From Candidatus Syntrophosphaera sp. (lineage in GTDB: Bacteria; Cloacimonadota; Cloacimonadia; Cloacimonadales; Cloacimonadaceae), in NCBI GenBank assembly GCA_019429425.1, contig JAHYIU010000010.1, positions 1-40,061 on the forward strand: a stretch of 40,061 nucleotides of DNA, in the 5' to 3' direction. Positions within the stretch are counted from its first letter, which is position 1. Every line of letters begins with the position of its first letter. Under the pieces are notes generated by a model, which had not been told where the DNA came from, ran no database searches, and was given only the letters and a program-made list of their open reading frames with translations. This document shows positions 17,801 to 25,959 of this stretch, piece after piece. A program made the translations under genes and the position numbers.

Positions 17801-19582
17801 ATGAGAACAATGTGTATAATTTTCGGTATGGTCATGCTCGTGACCTGCTTGTTTGCCCAAACAACGATACCGCCCGGGCCCGTGCAGGGAAACTGGACCG
17901 CGGCCGGATCACCCTATCTTGTGATGGGCAACATCAGCATCGCCAACGGAGCTTCACTCTCCATCGGCGCTGGTGTGGACGTTGTCTTCCAGGGCACTTT
18001 TTCCCTGGCGGTGAGCGGTTCCATCAGCACCACCGGGAGCGCGGACCTGCCGGTCACTTTCACAGCCCAGGACACCTTGAACGGCTGGTCTTCGATCCGC
18101 CTGAGCAACACCGGCACGGGGCTCAACCCCCCTTCTTCCTTCACCCATACGAATTTCCTTTACGGACGGGCAATCTGGGGCTCAGGGGGCGGAGATCCGC
18201 TCAATTTCGGAGGCGCCGTCTGGGCTGATAACGCCGGGACCCTGACCTTCGATAGTTGCTTTTTCAACCGCTGCAAGTCGATCTATGACGGCAGCGCCAT
18301 CTACGCGGACAACGGAACCAACGTAGTCATGAACAATTGCACGGTCAAGAATTGCGAGAGCGGCTTCTTCGGTGGAGTTTTCGTGAGGGATGGGAACGCG
18401 GAGATCACTGACTGCCTCTTCGATTCCAACGTCGCGGTGACCTTCGGAGCAGCGCTCTATTTCTACGACAGCCCCCAGGCCAACGTCACGTCCTGCGTCA
18501 TCTCGAACAACGTCGCCGGTGCTGTGACCGGAATTTACGGGGCCAGCAGCAACGTCGTGGTGAAAAACTCCCTCTTTGCCGGAAACGACACCACTATGGG
18601 CCTGGGTGGCGGAATGGGCATCATCGGCGGTTCGGTGAGCCTCATCAACAATACATTCTATGGCAACACCTCAGCCCAGGGCGGCGCTGCGGCCTGGTTC
18701 AACGTGCTTCCCGCGCCAGCCCTGATCACCAATTGCATTTTTTGGGACAACCAGCCCGATGCCCTGGCGGCAAACAATTCATCCTATCTCCTGTCCCATT
18801 GCTCGATGCAGGAACAGGAAGGCGGTGCCACGAACATTTTCGGGGATCCCCAGTTCACCGATCCCGCCCAGGGGATCCTGACCCTAATGGCAACTTCGCC
18901 CTGCATCGACGCGGGAACCCCGGATGCCACGGGACTTGGCCTGCCCGATATCGACCTGGCGGGAATGCCCAGGATCGTGGATGGAAACGGCGATGGGACG
19001 CCCAGGATCGACATCGGCTGCTATGAATGGCAGGTCCCGGTTACGGATGGGATTCTTTTGGGCCAGGTGCTGACTTCTCAAAGCGAGCCGATCGAAGGCG
19101 CCCTGATCGAAGCTGACGGGATCACCATCCTGTCCGATGCGGCAGGTTTCTACAGCCTCACCCTGCCCGCGGGGACCTATGACGTGAGCTGCTCCAAGCC
19201 GGGCTATGTGACTTTTGTCGAACACGATGTCAGCGTAGTGGCCGGAATGACCACCACTCTTGACTTTTACCTCGATATCGTCGGAAATTCCGATGAGTAT
19301 CTGGTGGCTGCAATCCAAATGGCGCAAAACACTCCCAATCCCTTTGCCGGAAAGACTTCGATCCCCTTCAGCCTGGACCGGGAAAGCCGGATCGACCTGA
19401 GCATCTACAACCTGAAGGGACAGAAGGTCAGGACTGTTTTTTCCGGAATGGCCAGGTCCGGAGAGCACTCCGCGGATTGGGATGGCCTGGATGACAATGG
19501 CCGGCCGGTCGAGCGGGGCGTGTATCTTTATCGCCTGAATATTCAAGGGAGGAGTGTCACGCGCAGGCTGGTAAAACTATAG
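17801..19582 (+). CDS. Secreted parallel beta-helix protein with FlgD-like C-terminal sorting domain
   Basis: This 593-residue exported protein begins with a signal peptide (about 1-19, hydrophobic IIFGMVMLVTCLFA). A right-handed parallel beta-helix region follows at about 60-410, with recurrent short turns such as NNCTVKNCESG, ITDCLFDSN, VTSCVISNN and VKNSLFAGN, and then DAGTPD and IDIGCYEW at its end. A carboxypeptidase-regulatory-like Ig domain (GQVLTSQSEPIEGALIEAD) spans about 420-500. The C-terminal domain of about 85 residues (NTPNPFAGKTSIPFSL, IYNLKGQKVRTV, GVYLYRLN) is of the FlgD-Ig/Por-secretion type. Such tails direct or anchor proteins at the cell surface in Cloacimonadota-like and Bacteroidota-like bacteria. 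An adhesin or polysaccharide-binding role is likely; no catalytic residues for a lyase are evident. The ATG follows AGAGGTG. Confidence 0.88.
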   Translation: MRTMCIIFGMVMLVTCLFAQTTIPPGPVQGNWTAAGSPYLVMGNISIANGASLSIGAGVDVVFQGTFSLAVSGSISTTGSADLPVTFTAQDTLNGWSSIRLSNTGTGLNPPSSFTHTNFLYGRAIWGSGGGDPLNFGGAVWADNAGTLTFDSCFFNRCKSIYDGSAIYADNGTNVVMNNCTVKNCESGFFGGVFVRDGNAEITDCLFDSNVAVTFGAALYFYDSPQANVTSCVISNNVAGAVTGIYGASSNVVVKNSLFAGNDTTMGLGGGMGIIGGSVSLINNTFYGNTSAQGGAAAWFNVLPAPALITNCIFWDNQPDALAANNSSYLLSHCSMQEQEGGATNIFGDPQFTDPAQGILTLMATSPCIDAGTPDATGLGLPDIDLAGMPRIVDGNGDGTPRIDIGCYEWQVPVTDGILLGQVLTSQSEPIEGALIEADGITILSDAAGFYSLTLPAGTYDVSCSKPGYVTFVEHDVSVVAGMTTTLDFYLDIVGNSDEYLVAAIQMAQNTPNPFAGKTSIPFSLDRESRIDLSIYNLKGQKVRTVFSGMARSGEHSADWDGLDDNGRPVERGVYLYRLNIQGRSVTRRLVKL

Positions 19583-19585
19583 CAT

Positions 19586-19650
19586 CCGAGCCCTCTGTTC
19601 TAAACGGGAGCCACGCACAGGCCTGTCACCTCTCAGGCCTTCTGGCTCGG
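19586..19650 (+). terminator. Two-tier stem-loop after the beta-helix gene, probable terminator
   Basis: An outer 7-bp stem, CCGAGCC at 19586-19592 with GGCTCGG at 19644-19650, encloses an inner 7-bp stem, AGGCCTG with CAGGCCT, at 19619-19640. It begins four bases after the stop codon. Only a weak TTATT follows, so termination may be partly factor-dependent. Confidence 0.5.
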
Positions 19651-19685
19651 TTATTGCACCCATTTTCGTCCAACACAGACATGGG

Positions 19686-19973
19686 ATGTGAGCAACGAAA
19701 AAGACGTTCCTAATCGCTTTATTGATCGTGCTGGGGGCAGTTCTGATGGCTGCCAAAGTCTCGCCGGGCCAGGCTTTGCGGGCGGCCGGGACCTATCTGG
19801 ACAAGTTGGGGTTTAAGGGCTCCTGCATTTTTGACCGGGAGATCGGGTCAGAAGCTGGCTCCGCCTATGTTTTCCAGCTAACCCCGCGGGGCTACATCGT
19901 GGTCAGTGGCACAGACGAACTTCCTCCGATCCTGGCTGATGTCTACAACCGGCGCGTTTTGAAGCTCCAGTGA
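19686..19973 (+). pseudogene. Remnant of a secreted protein with C10/Spi-like propeptide
   Basis: The translated product resembles the N-terminus of secreted proteins carrying a C10-peptidase (Spi-type) propeptide: a lysine-led hydrophobic signal (KKTFLIALLIVLGAVLMAA), then SPGQALRAAGTYLDKLG, and YVFQLTPRGYIVVSGTDELPPILA. Two features show decay. The only upstream ATG in frame (19686) is followed at once by TGA (19689-19691), so the full signal peptide is cut off from a normal start. The reading frame also ends after about 80 residues, before any mature domain. A TTG at 19722 could start a shortened product. A point mutation or a base error at codon 2 would explain the stop. No downstream remnant of a mature domain is recognisable. 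Confidence 0.55.
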
Positions 19974-20067
19974 GGTTTGCAGCAACCCGCGATTTTCAGC
20001 TTGACATAATTCAGCATTCCGCAGAACTTTCACGAGTGCTTCAATAGTCGAAAGTACGGGAGAGATC

Positions 20068-21603
20068 ATGAACAGAGTAATCGTGATTTGTTTGGCTTTA
20101 CTTATATGCGGAGGGCTCTTCGCGGCGGAATACACAGTGGGCGCGGGCACTGAAACGATCAACCGGGTCCCGGTCAATGGCATGAACGACTACGGCTGGA
20201 CCAAGACCCTCTACACCAAACCGGAACTGAACGCGGCCGGATTGAACACGCCGGGAGAGATTATCGGCGTCGGTTTCTACGTAGGCAATCTGCCGGCAAA
20301 TTACACCATCCAGGACCAGCATGTCTTCCTGCGCCACAGCAACTTGGAATCCTATACCCAACCGTCTGAGGCCCTGCCGGACAGCTCATTGTTTACCCAG
20401 GTCTATGCCGGAGACCTGTTCTTCCACGGGAACGGCTGGCTGCAGGTCGTTTTCAGCTCTGCCTTTGCCTGGGACAACGAGAACAATATCGAGATCCTCT
20501 GGAAAAACTGGGACGGGTCGGGCCAGAGCGGAAACCCCGTCTTCCGCTCCACGAGTTCAAGCCCCTTGTACCAAGCGGTTTACAACCATGCCAACGGCGC
20601 TTTCCCCACCGGAACGGGGACCAAGTATTATTATCGCCCCAACCTTCAGGTCATCACGGCGATGGCGCCCCTGCCAGCGATCACGGTCTATCCTTTTTAC
20701 AATGGATTGTTCATGCCCGGCGCCGCCTTGGCCTGGAAAAACGGAGGAGGCTGCCCCACTTCCTACGACGTCTACCTGGGAACCGCAAATCCGCCCTCGA
20801 CCTTGGTCAGCAGCGGCCAGACCGGCACTTTCTTCACTCCGCAGCTGCAGCCGGGCTCAACCTACTATTGGAGGGTCGTTCCTTCCAATTCCTATGGCAG
20901 CGCGGGAGCCTGCCCGGTCTGGATTTTGCACACCCCGGCGGCGGTACAACTGGCGGAAAGCTTTGAGGGAGACGCTTTTCCGCCCCCGGGCTGGCTGAAT
21001 CCAGGCAATCTGGAGCAGAGCCAGATCTATCCCTATCAGGGCGAAAAATGCCTGTTCAAGTCCGCCGGAACGTCTGGCAGCCTCATCGGCACGCCTCTGC
21101 TGTCCTTCAATTCCTCATCAGTCCTGAGTTTTTACGCCCGCACCGGCTCGACCGCGGGTAACAGCCGGATCCGCCTGAAATATTCGATTGATGGGGTGAA
21201 CTGGACCAATAGCGGAGTGGATTTTGAGATGCCCACCACCCTGGATTGGGTGAGCTACGAAGTTTTCCTGGGCTCGTTGGCCGGCCAGAATCTGCATCTG
21301 GGGCTGGAGCCCTACAACGCCGCAAGCAGCGGTTTGGTGAGCATTTACATCGATCACGTGGTCGGCCCCGTTCCGGCCGTCTATCTCGCCGCCCCACAGC
21401 TAAGCATCGACATCATCGGAGCCAGCGCGGTCCTGAATTGGACAATGGTTCCGGCTGCCACGGGTTACCGCATCTACGCCTCCGACGATCCAGCCAACTG
21501 GGGCTCTACACCTTTGGCCACTGTGGGCCCGTCCGTATTGTCTTACAGCATGCCGCTACTGACGAGGAAATTCTATCGGGTCACCGCAATTATGGGTTAT
21601 TAG
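20068..21603 (+). CDS. Secreted protein with Fn3-like and choice-of-anchor-type domains
   Basis: This 511-residue exported protein has a signal peptide (about 1-19, VIVICLALLICGGLFA). Its N-terminal beta domain (about 20-195) contains GEIIGVGFYVGN and LQVVFSSAFAWD. A fibronectin-type-III-like unit (YDVYLGT, TYYWRVVPSNSYG) covers about 210-290. A jelly-roll region follows (ESFEGDAFPPPGWLN, LSFYARTGS, LGLEPYNAASSGLVSIYIDHV), typical of the choice-of-anchor J type, and then a last short Fn3-like segment. Unlike its upstream neighbour it has no FlgD-like C-terminal tail, so it may be truncated at the C-terminus or released by another route. The ATG follows GGGAGAG. The function is unknown; an extracellular binding role is inferred. 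Confidence 0.75.
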   Translation: MNRVIVICLALLICGGLFAAEYTVGAGTETINRVPVNGMNDYGWTKTLYTKPELNAAGLNTPGEIIGVGFYVGNLPANYTIQDQHVFLRHSNLESYTQPSEALPDSSLFTQVYAGDLFFHGNGWLQVVFSSAFAWDNENNIEILWKNWDGSGQSGNPVFRSTSSSPLYQAVYNHANGAFPTGTGTKYYYRPNLQVITAMAPLPAITVYPFYNGLFMPGAALAWKNGGGCPTSYDVYLGTANPPSTLVSSGQTGTFFTPQLQPGSTYYWRVVPSNSYGSAGACPVWILHTPAAVQLAESFEGDAFPPPGWLNPGNLEQSQIYPYQGEKCLFKSAGTSGSLIGTPLLSFNSSSVLSFYARTGSTAGNSRIRLKYSIDGVNWTNSGVDFEMPTTLDWVSYEVFLGSLAGQNLHLGLEPYNAASSGLVSIYIDHVVGPVPAVYLAAPQLSIDIIGASAVLNWTMVPAATGYRIYASDDPANWGSTPLATVGPSVLSYSMPLLTRKFYRVTAIMGY

Positions 21604-21773
21604 AGAGGTCTGAACGGCTGTTTTGGAGTGTGGAACCGTCTGAGGCCAAAGCGCGCGAAATCGCTAAATTCTTGAAGCAGAAAATTTTCCTTGACTGATT
21701 TCGAGTTTGCCAGTAATTGGATTCAATATTCTTAGTCCTTACACCATAATAAGTTATCGTCAAGGAGAGAAAA

Positions 21774-23150
21774 ATGAAGATCTTACGTTTTACCGTTCTT
21801 GCAGCAGTCCTGCTGGGCATCAGCGCGGCTTTGTTCGCCGGAGGCTTTGCCCTCTCCGGGGTCGGATCCCGTGCCACATCTATGGGCGGCGCGTTCCGCG
21901 GCATGGCCGATGATGCCACCGCCATGTTCTGGAATCCGGCCGGCCTGGCCTTCATGGACCAGAGCGAAATTTCGCTGGGCGGAACCTTCATCCAACCCGA
22001 TTCCAGATGGCAAAACACAGTTCCTCTTGAATACATGCCTGGTTTCAGCCTGGATGAGCTGGAAGCGGAAAACAAGATGAGCATCATCCCCACCGCGCTG
22101 GGCGTCTTTGCCAAAAACCCCAAAGCCGTGTTCGGCCTGGGGGTTTACGTTCCCTACGGCCTGGGCGCCACCTACGACGCCTATCAACTGCCCGCATCCA
22201 TGCTGGGTAATCCTGTCACCTGGTCTTCCGGCTTCCCGGAGAACGAGATGTCCTCCTCCGTCTCGATCTTTGACATCCATCCCTCCATTGCCTACAAGAT
22301 CACAGACAACCTTGCCTTCGGCGTTGGCATCAGCGTGTTCTACGGCTCGATCGATCTGGCCCAGATCAAACCAAGCCCCACCAGTTCATATTTTGCCCCC
22401 ACCACCTTCGACATGTCCGGCACGGGCATTGGCTTCGGCGGCAACGCCGGGATCATGTATAAGCCTCTCAAAAACCTTTCCCTGGGCTTCAATGGCCGCT
22501 TCCCCAGCAACATAGACATGCAGGGCGAGGCCGAGGTTCTGCTCTGGCTGAACAACCTGGCCAATTTCACCGTTTGGGGCGGCAACAATCCTGATTTCCT
22601 CGTTGCCCAGACCTATGGCGGCAAGGAAGATATCGACGCGACCCTCAAACTTCCCGGAGAACTGGGCGCCGGACTTTCTTACAAGATCCTGCCCAATCTC
22701 GCTTTGAACCTGGACTATGCCTACACGATGTGGGACCGCCTGGATGTCATCAAGGTGGAGATGGAAAACCCCATCGTGATCCTGGAAAACCATCCCCTGA
22801 TGCAGGTGGAGCTGGAGGAAACCGAACTGGTCTTCAACTGGGAAAACACCCACCGGGTGAGCCTCGGCACGGAATTCCGCTTCGGCGGTAACGCCCTCCG
22901 CGCAGGATTTTTCTACGACCAGAGCCCCATCACAGTGGATACCCAGATCCCCACCCTTTCAGACATTGGTAACAAGACCAGCCTCAATTTCGGCTTCGGC
23001 CGGGATTTTGGCCCCATCACCCTGGACCTGAACGGCCAGTATGTGACGATGGAGGAACGCGAGGTAACAGAATTCACCGGCAACAACATGCTGGGGATCT
23101 ACAACACCTCCTCTATCTCCGGAAACATCGGCCTGACCTATAGATTCTAA
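21774..23150 (+). CDS. OMPP1/FadL/TodX-family outer-membrane transport protein
   Basis: This 458-residue outer-membrane beta-barrel has a signal peptide of about 21 residues (ending ALFA). The mature start is typical of the FadL/OMPP1 family: GGFALSGVGSRATSMGGAF, then DDATAMFWNPAGLAF. Alternating amphipathic strands run throughout (SIAYKITDNLAFGVGISVF, LSYKILPNLALNLDYAY), and a terminal aromatic residue closes the barrel (GLTYRF). The family moves hydrophobic compounds such as long-chain fatty acids or aromatics across the outer membrane; the substrate here cannot be told. The ATG has a strong AAGGAG site. It is monocistronic, with its own terminator 24 nt downstream. Confidence 0.9.
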   Translation: MKILRFTVLAAVLLGISAALFAGGFALSGVGSRATSMGGAFRGMADDATAMFWNPAGLAFMDQSEISLGGTFIQPDSRWQNTVPLEYMPGFSLDELEAENKMSIIPTALGVFAKNPKAVFGLGVYVPYGLGATYDAYQLPASMLGNPVTWSSGFPENEMSSSVSIFDIHPSIAYKITDNLAFGVGISVFYGSIDLAQIKPSPTSSYFAPTTFDMSGTGIGFGGNAGIMYKPLKNLSLGFNGRFPSNIDMQGEAEVLLWLNNLANFTVWGGNNPDFLVAQTYGGKEDIDATLKLPGELGAGLSYKILPNLALNLDYAYTMWDRLDVIKVEMENPIVILENHPLMQVELEETELVFNWENTHRVSLGTEFRFGGNALRAGFFYDQSPITVDTQIPTLSDIGNKTSLNFGFGRDFGPITLDLNGQYVTMEEREVTEFTGNNMLGIYNTSSISGNIGLTYRF

Positions 23151-23173
23151 ACACCCATATACATCTCCAATGG

Positions 23174-23212
23174 AAAGGACCGCCCTACCCCCCCAGGGTG
23201 GTCCTTTATTTG
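23174..23212 (+). terminator. Rho-independent terminator after the FadL-family gene
   Basis: A 13-bp stem with one G-T pair (AAAGGACCGCCCT at 23174-23186 with AGGGTGGTCCTTT at 23195-23207) closes an 8-nt C-rich loop and is followed by ATTTG. The symmetric A and T flanks could allow bidirectional use. Confidence 0.85.
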
Positions 23213-23266
23213 TGTCCGGACATCAGTTAGCCAGAGGAACTCCAGACATTTTTCTGGGTTGGCTCC

Positions 23267-23345
23267 CCTTATCATTACGGTGTCAATACGGACTCATTAC
23301 GGACTTTGTCCGTAGTGAGTCCGTATTGACACCGTATTGATAAGG
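23267..23345. repeat. Long palindromic element, copy 1
   Basis: This is a 79-nt near-perfect palindrome with 38-nt arms (23267-23304 and 23308-23345) around a TTT loop, broken by one A/T mismatch and one G-T pair. The left arm consists of three tandem 11-nt units with the core ACGG (CATTACGGTGT, CAATACGGACT, CATTACGGACT); the right arm holds their inverted counterparts. A second copy lies at 34997-35085. It sits between the FadL terminator and the transport operon, 148 nt before the first gene of that operon. It carries no coding capacity. It may be a REP-like or MITE-like element, a strong RNA hairpin, or a multi-site operator. Confidence 0.93.
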
Positions 23346-23493
23346 AGGGAGAAGGGGTTGGGCTTGAGGCCTGGAAATGCCTGTTGAGCAGTAATGGCAA
23401 AGGTTTCAGCCGCAGGGGAGTCACCCGGACCCCAAACCGCAATTTAATTCTTGACAGAAAGCCGCGCTTCCACCAAAGTATTATGCAAAGGTT

Positions 23494-25959
23494 ATGCGTA
23501 TAATTCCGGCTTTCCTCCTGACACTCGCGCTCTTTCTGGGAGTATGCGCGCCCTTACGTGCCAAAACGGAGCAACGCGTTGTCCTGAAAGTGTTTGAGCT
23601 GCCGGACCCGCGCAAGACGGACGCCTATTCGCGGGCCAATCTGGCCGTGGTGGAGGCCTTTAGGGAGAAGTTTCCCCACATCGAACTGCGGGCGTTTTCG
23701 GGCATCCAGATCGAGAACATGGATCTGGACGCCGGTCCGCTGATGGCCATCGCGGGTGGCGTGGCGCCCGACATCCTCTATGTAAACTTCCGCCAGAGCG
23801 ACACTTACATCCAGAACAACTTTCTCTGGCCCCTGGACGAGTTCATCGCCCAGGAGGATCCCGCAGCTTTGCGCCTGAGGGTGGAAGAGCCCGTCTGGCC
23901 TGTGATCCGCCGGGTCCGCAAAGGCGAAAGCCAGGCGCGGACCTGGATGCTGCCCTACGAGACCCTGGTGCGGGTGCTGATGTACCGCAAAGACGTGTTC
24001 CGTAAGGCCGGGCTCGATCCGGACAAGCCTCCGCGCGATTGGGAGGAGTTCTATCGCTATGCCCGGCTGCTGACGAATCCTGCCGAGGGCGCTTACGGCA
24101 CGGTTTTGGCCTCCGGGCCCCAGGCCGCCTACGATTGGCTTCCCTTTCTCTGGGCCGCGGGGGGCGACGCGGTCTCCTATGACCCCGTAAAGCAGGAATG
24201 GAGCGCTTCTTTTGCCGGTCCCGCTGGCGTGGAGGCGATGGAATTCTACCTCAGGCTGGTTGCCACCCGGTGGCGCGACAACCGGGGTGAGAAGCAGACA
24301 GGCTTTGCGATCCGGGAGGGGGATTGGGGCTACATGTGGCAGGAAGGCAAGATCGGGATGCGCATGGATTACCTTTCCCAGCAAAACATGGGCGGGGCCT
24401 ACGATCCGAACCTCTATGCCTTCGCGCCTTCACCGGCAGGGCCTTCCGGACGCGGGGGCAGCGAGATCAACTGCCGCATGATGGGCATCTTTTCCGAGGC
24501 CGGGATCAGCAACAATTCCGGGGTCGGAGACCGCGATCCGCAGGCTGTGCGAGCCGCGGCCTGGGAATACATCCGCTTCTACGATTCCGAGGAGGCGCGC
24601 CAGATCCGGATGAAGATCATGGTGGACAGCGGCTATGGCAGGATGCAGAATCCCGTCTTCCTCAAGCGTTACGGCTATGAAAGCTATCTGAACTACGCGC
24701 CGGCGGGCTGGCTGGAGACCTTCGAAACAGCGCTGAAACACGGAAAACCGGAGCCCTATGGCGATAACTGCCAAAAAGTTTATGAATACATGACCCATCC
24801 CCTCGAAGAACTGGTATCCCTGGACCTCAAAGGCAGGCTGGGAAATGATCCAGAGATCCGCAGGGCGCGCATCGCCGCCACCCTGGAAAAGGCGGAGGCG
24901 CGCACCAATCAGGAAATGATCGGCCGCATTCCTCCCGAGACCAGGGCCTTCCGGGAAAGGCTGGCCATGGTCTTCGCGGTCCTGATCCTGCTGGCCTTTG
25001 GTTTCACCGTGTGGAAGGTTTGGAAGCTGCTAACCCCGGAAACCAAGGCCAAAAGCAAACTCCGCTTCAATTACCGAACCTGGGTGGCCCTATTGCTGGC
25101 TCCGGCCGTGATCACAATTCTGGTTTGGAAATATCTGCCCATGCTCACCGGTTCGATCATGGCCTTTCAGGATTACCATCTCGTGGGGGCCAGTCCCTGG
25201 ATCGGTTTCGGCAATTTCGCCGAAGTGCTTTTTGATCCGACCTGGTGGGCGTCGGTGGGCAAAACGCTCTACTACATGGCGTTGCTGCTGGGGCTGGGCT
25301 TCGTGCCGCCGATCCTGCTGGCGATCCTACTGCAGGAGGTTTCGCGCGGCAAGATCCTCTACCGGGTGCTGTTTTATCTGCCCGCCGTGATCAGCGGGGT
25401 GATCGTGATCTATCTCTGGAAGTTGCTTTACGACCCCTCGGACGCGGGGATACTGAACCAGATCCTGCTCCAGCTGGGACTCCCCAAGAGCATGTGGATC
25501 AAGGATGAAGCGCTGGCGATGCTTTGCGTGGTGCTGCCAACCGTCTGGGCCGGTGTGGGGCCCGGTTCGCTGATCTATCTGGCCGCGCTGAAAAACATCC
25601 CCCAGGAACTCTATGAAGCGGCGGACATCGACGGGGCCGGATTCCGCATGAAACTACGGCACATAGTGGTGCCCAGCCTCAAGGGGTTGATCATCATCCA
25701 GTTCATCGCCGCCTTCATCGTGGCCGCCCAAAGCAGCGATTTCATTCTGGTGATGACCTTTGGTGGGCCCAATGAGGCGACGCGGGTGGCCGACCTGCTG
25801 ATCTTTGAAAAAGCCTATCTCTACCTGCGCTTCGGGCTTGCCACCACCATGGCCTGGATGCTGAGCCTCATGTTGATGGGCTTCACGGTGCTGCAGATCA
25901 AACACCTATCCAGGATGGAATTCCGCACCGTCCAGGACGACAAGGTGACAAAGCCATGA
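23494..25959 (+). CDS. Fusion of family 1 solute-binding protein and MalF-like ABC permease
   Basis: This 821-residue protein joins two parts usually made separately. A signal peptide (about 1-23) precedes a family 1 extracellular sugar-binding domain at about 30-480 (LKVFELPDP, DILYVNF, NNFLWPLDEF, TWMLPYETLVRVLMYRKDVF, GMRMDYLSQ). A transmembrane segment lies near 490-512. A CUT1/MalF-type permease follows with about six membrane helices and the EAA loop YEAADIDGAGFRMKL near 709-723, which contacts the ATPase. The binding domain is therefore tethered at the outer face of the inner membrane. The ATG lies behind a weak AAAGG. The next permease gene overlaps as ATGA. Neighbouring GH38, GH20 and GH130 genes suggest mannose/GlcNAc-containing oligosaccharides as substrate. 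Confidence 0.88.
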   Translation: MRIIPAFLLTLALFLGVCAPLRAKTEQRVVLKVFELPDPRKTDAYSRANLAVVEAFREKFPHIELRAFSGIQIENMDLDAGPLMAIAGGVAPDILYVNFRQSDTYIQNNFLWPLDEFIAQEDPAALRLRVEEPVWPVIRRVRKGESQARTWMLPYETLVRVLMYRKDVFRKAGLDPDKPPRDWEEFYRYARLLTNPAEGAYGTVLASGPQAAYDWLPFLWAAGGDAVSYDPVKQEWSASFAGPAGVEAMEFYLRLVATRWRDNRGEKQTGFAIREGDWGYMWQEGKIGMRMDYLSQQNMGGAYDPNLYAFAPSPAGPSGRGGSEINCRMMGIFSEAGISNNSGVGDRDPQAVRAAAWEYIRFYDSEEARQIRMKIMVDSGYGRMQNPVFLKRYGYESYLNYAPAGWLETFETALKHGKPEPYGDNCQKVYEYMTHPLEELVSLDLKGRLGNDPEIRRARIAATLEKAEARTNQEMIGRIPPETRAFRERLAMVFAVLILLAFGFTVWKVWKLLTPETKAKSKLRFNYRTWVALLLAPAVITILVWKYLPMLTGSIMAFQDYHLVGASPWIGFGNFAEVLFDPTWWASVGKTLYYMALLLGLGFVPPILLAILLQEVSRGKILYRVLFYLPAVISGVIVIYLWKLLYDPSDAGILNQILLQLGLPKSMWIKDEALAMLCVVLPTVWAGVGPGSLIYLAALKNIPQELYEAADIDGAGFRMKLRHIVVPSLKGLIIIQFIAAFIVAAQSSDFILVMTFGGPNEATRVADLLIFEKAYLYLRFGLATTMAWMLSLMLMGFTVLQIKHLSRMEFRTVQDDKVTKP

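Noticed and set aside
23267-23345. Palindrome as a CRISPR repeat or array
   Set aside because: There are only two copies 11.7 kb apart, no spacers, and the 11-nt units are tandem without spacers; no cas genes are present.
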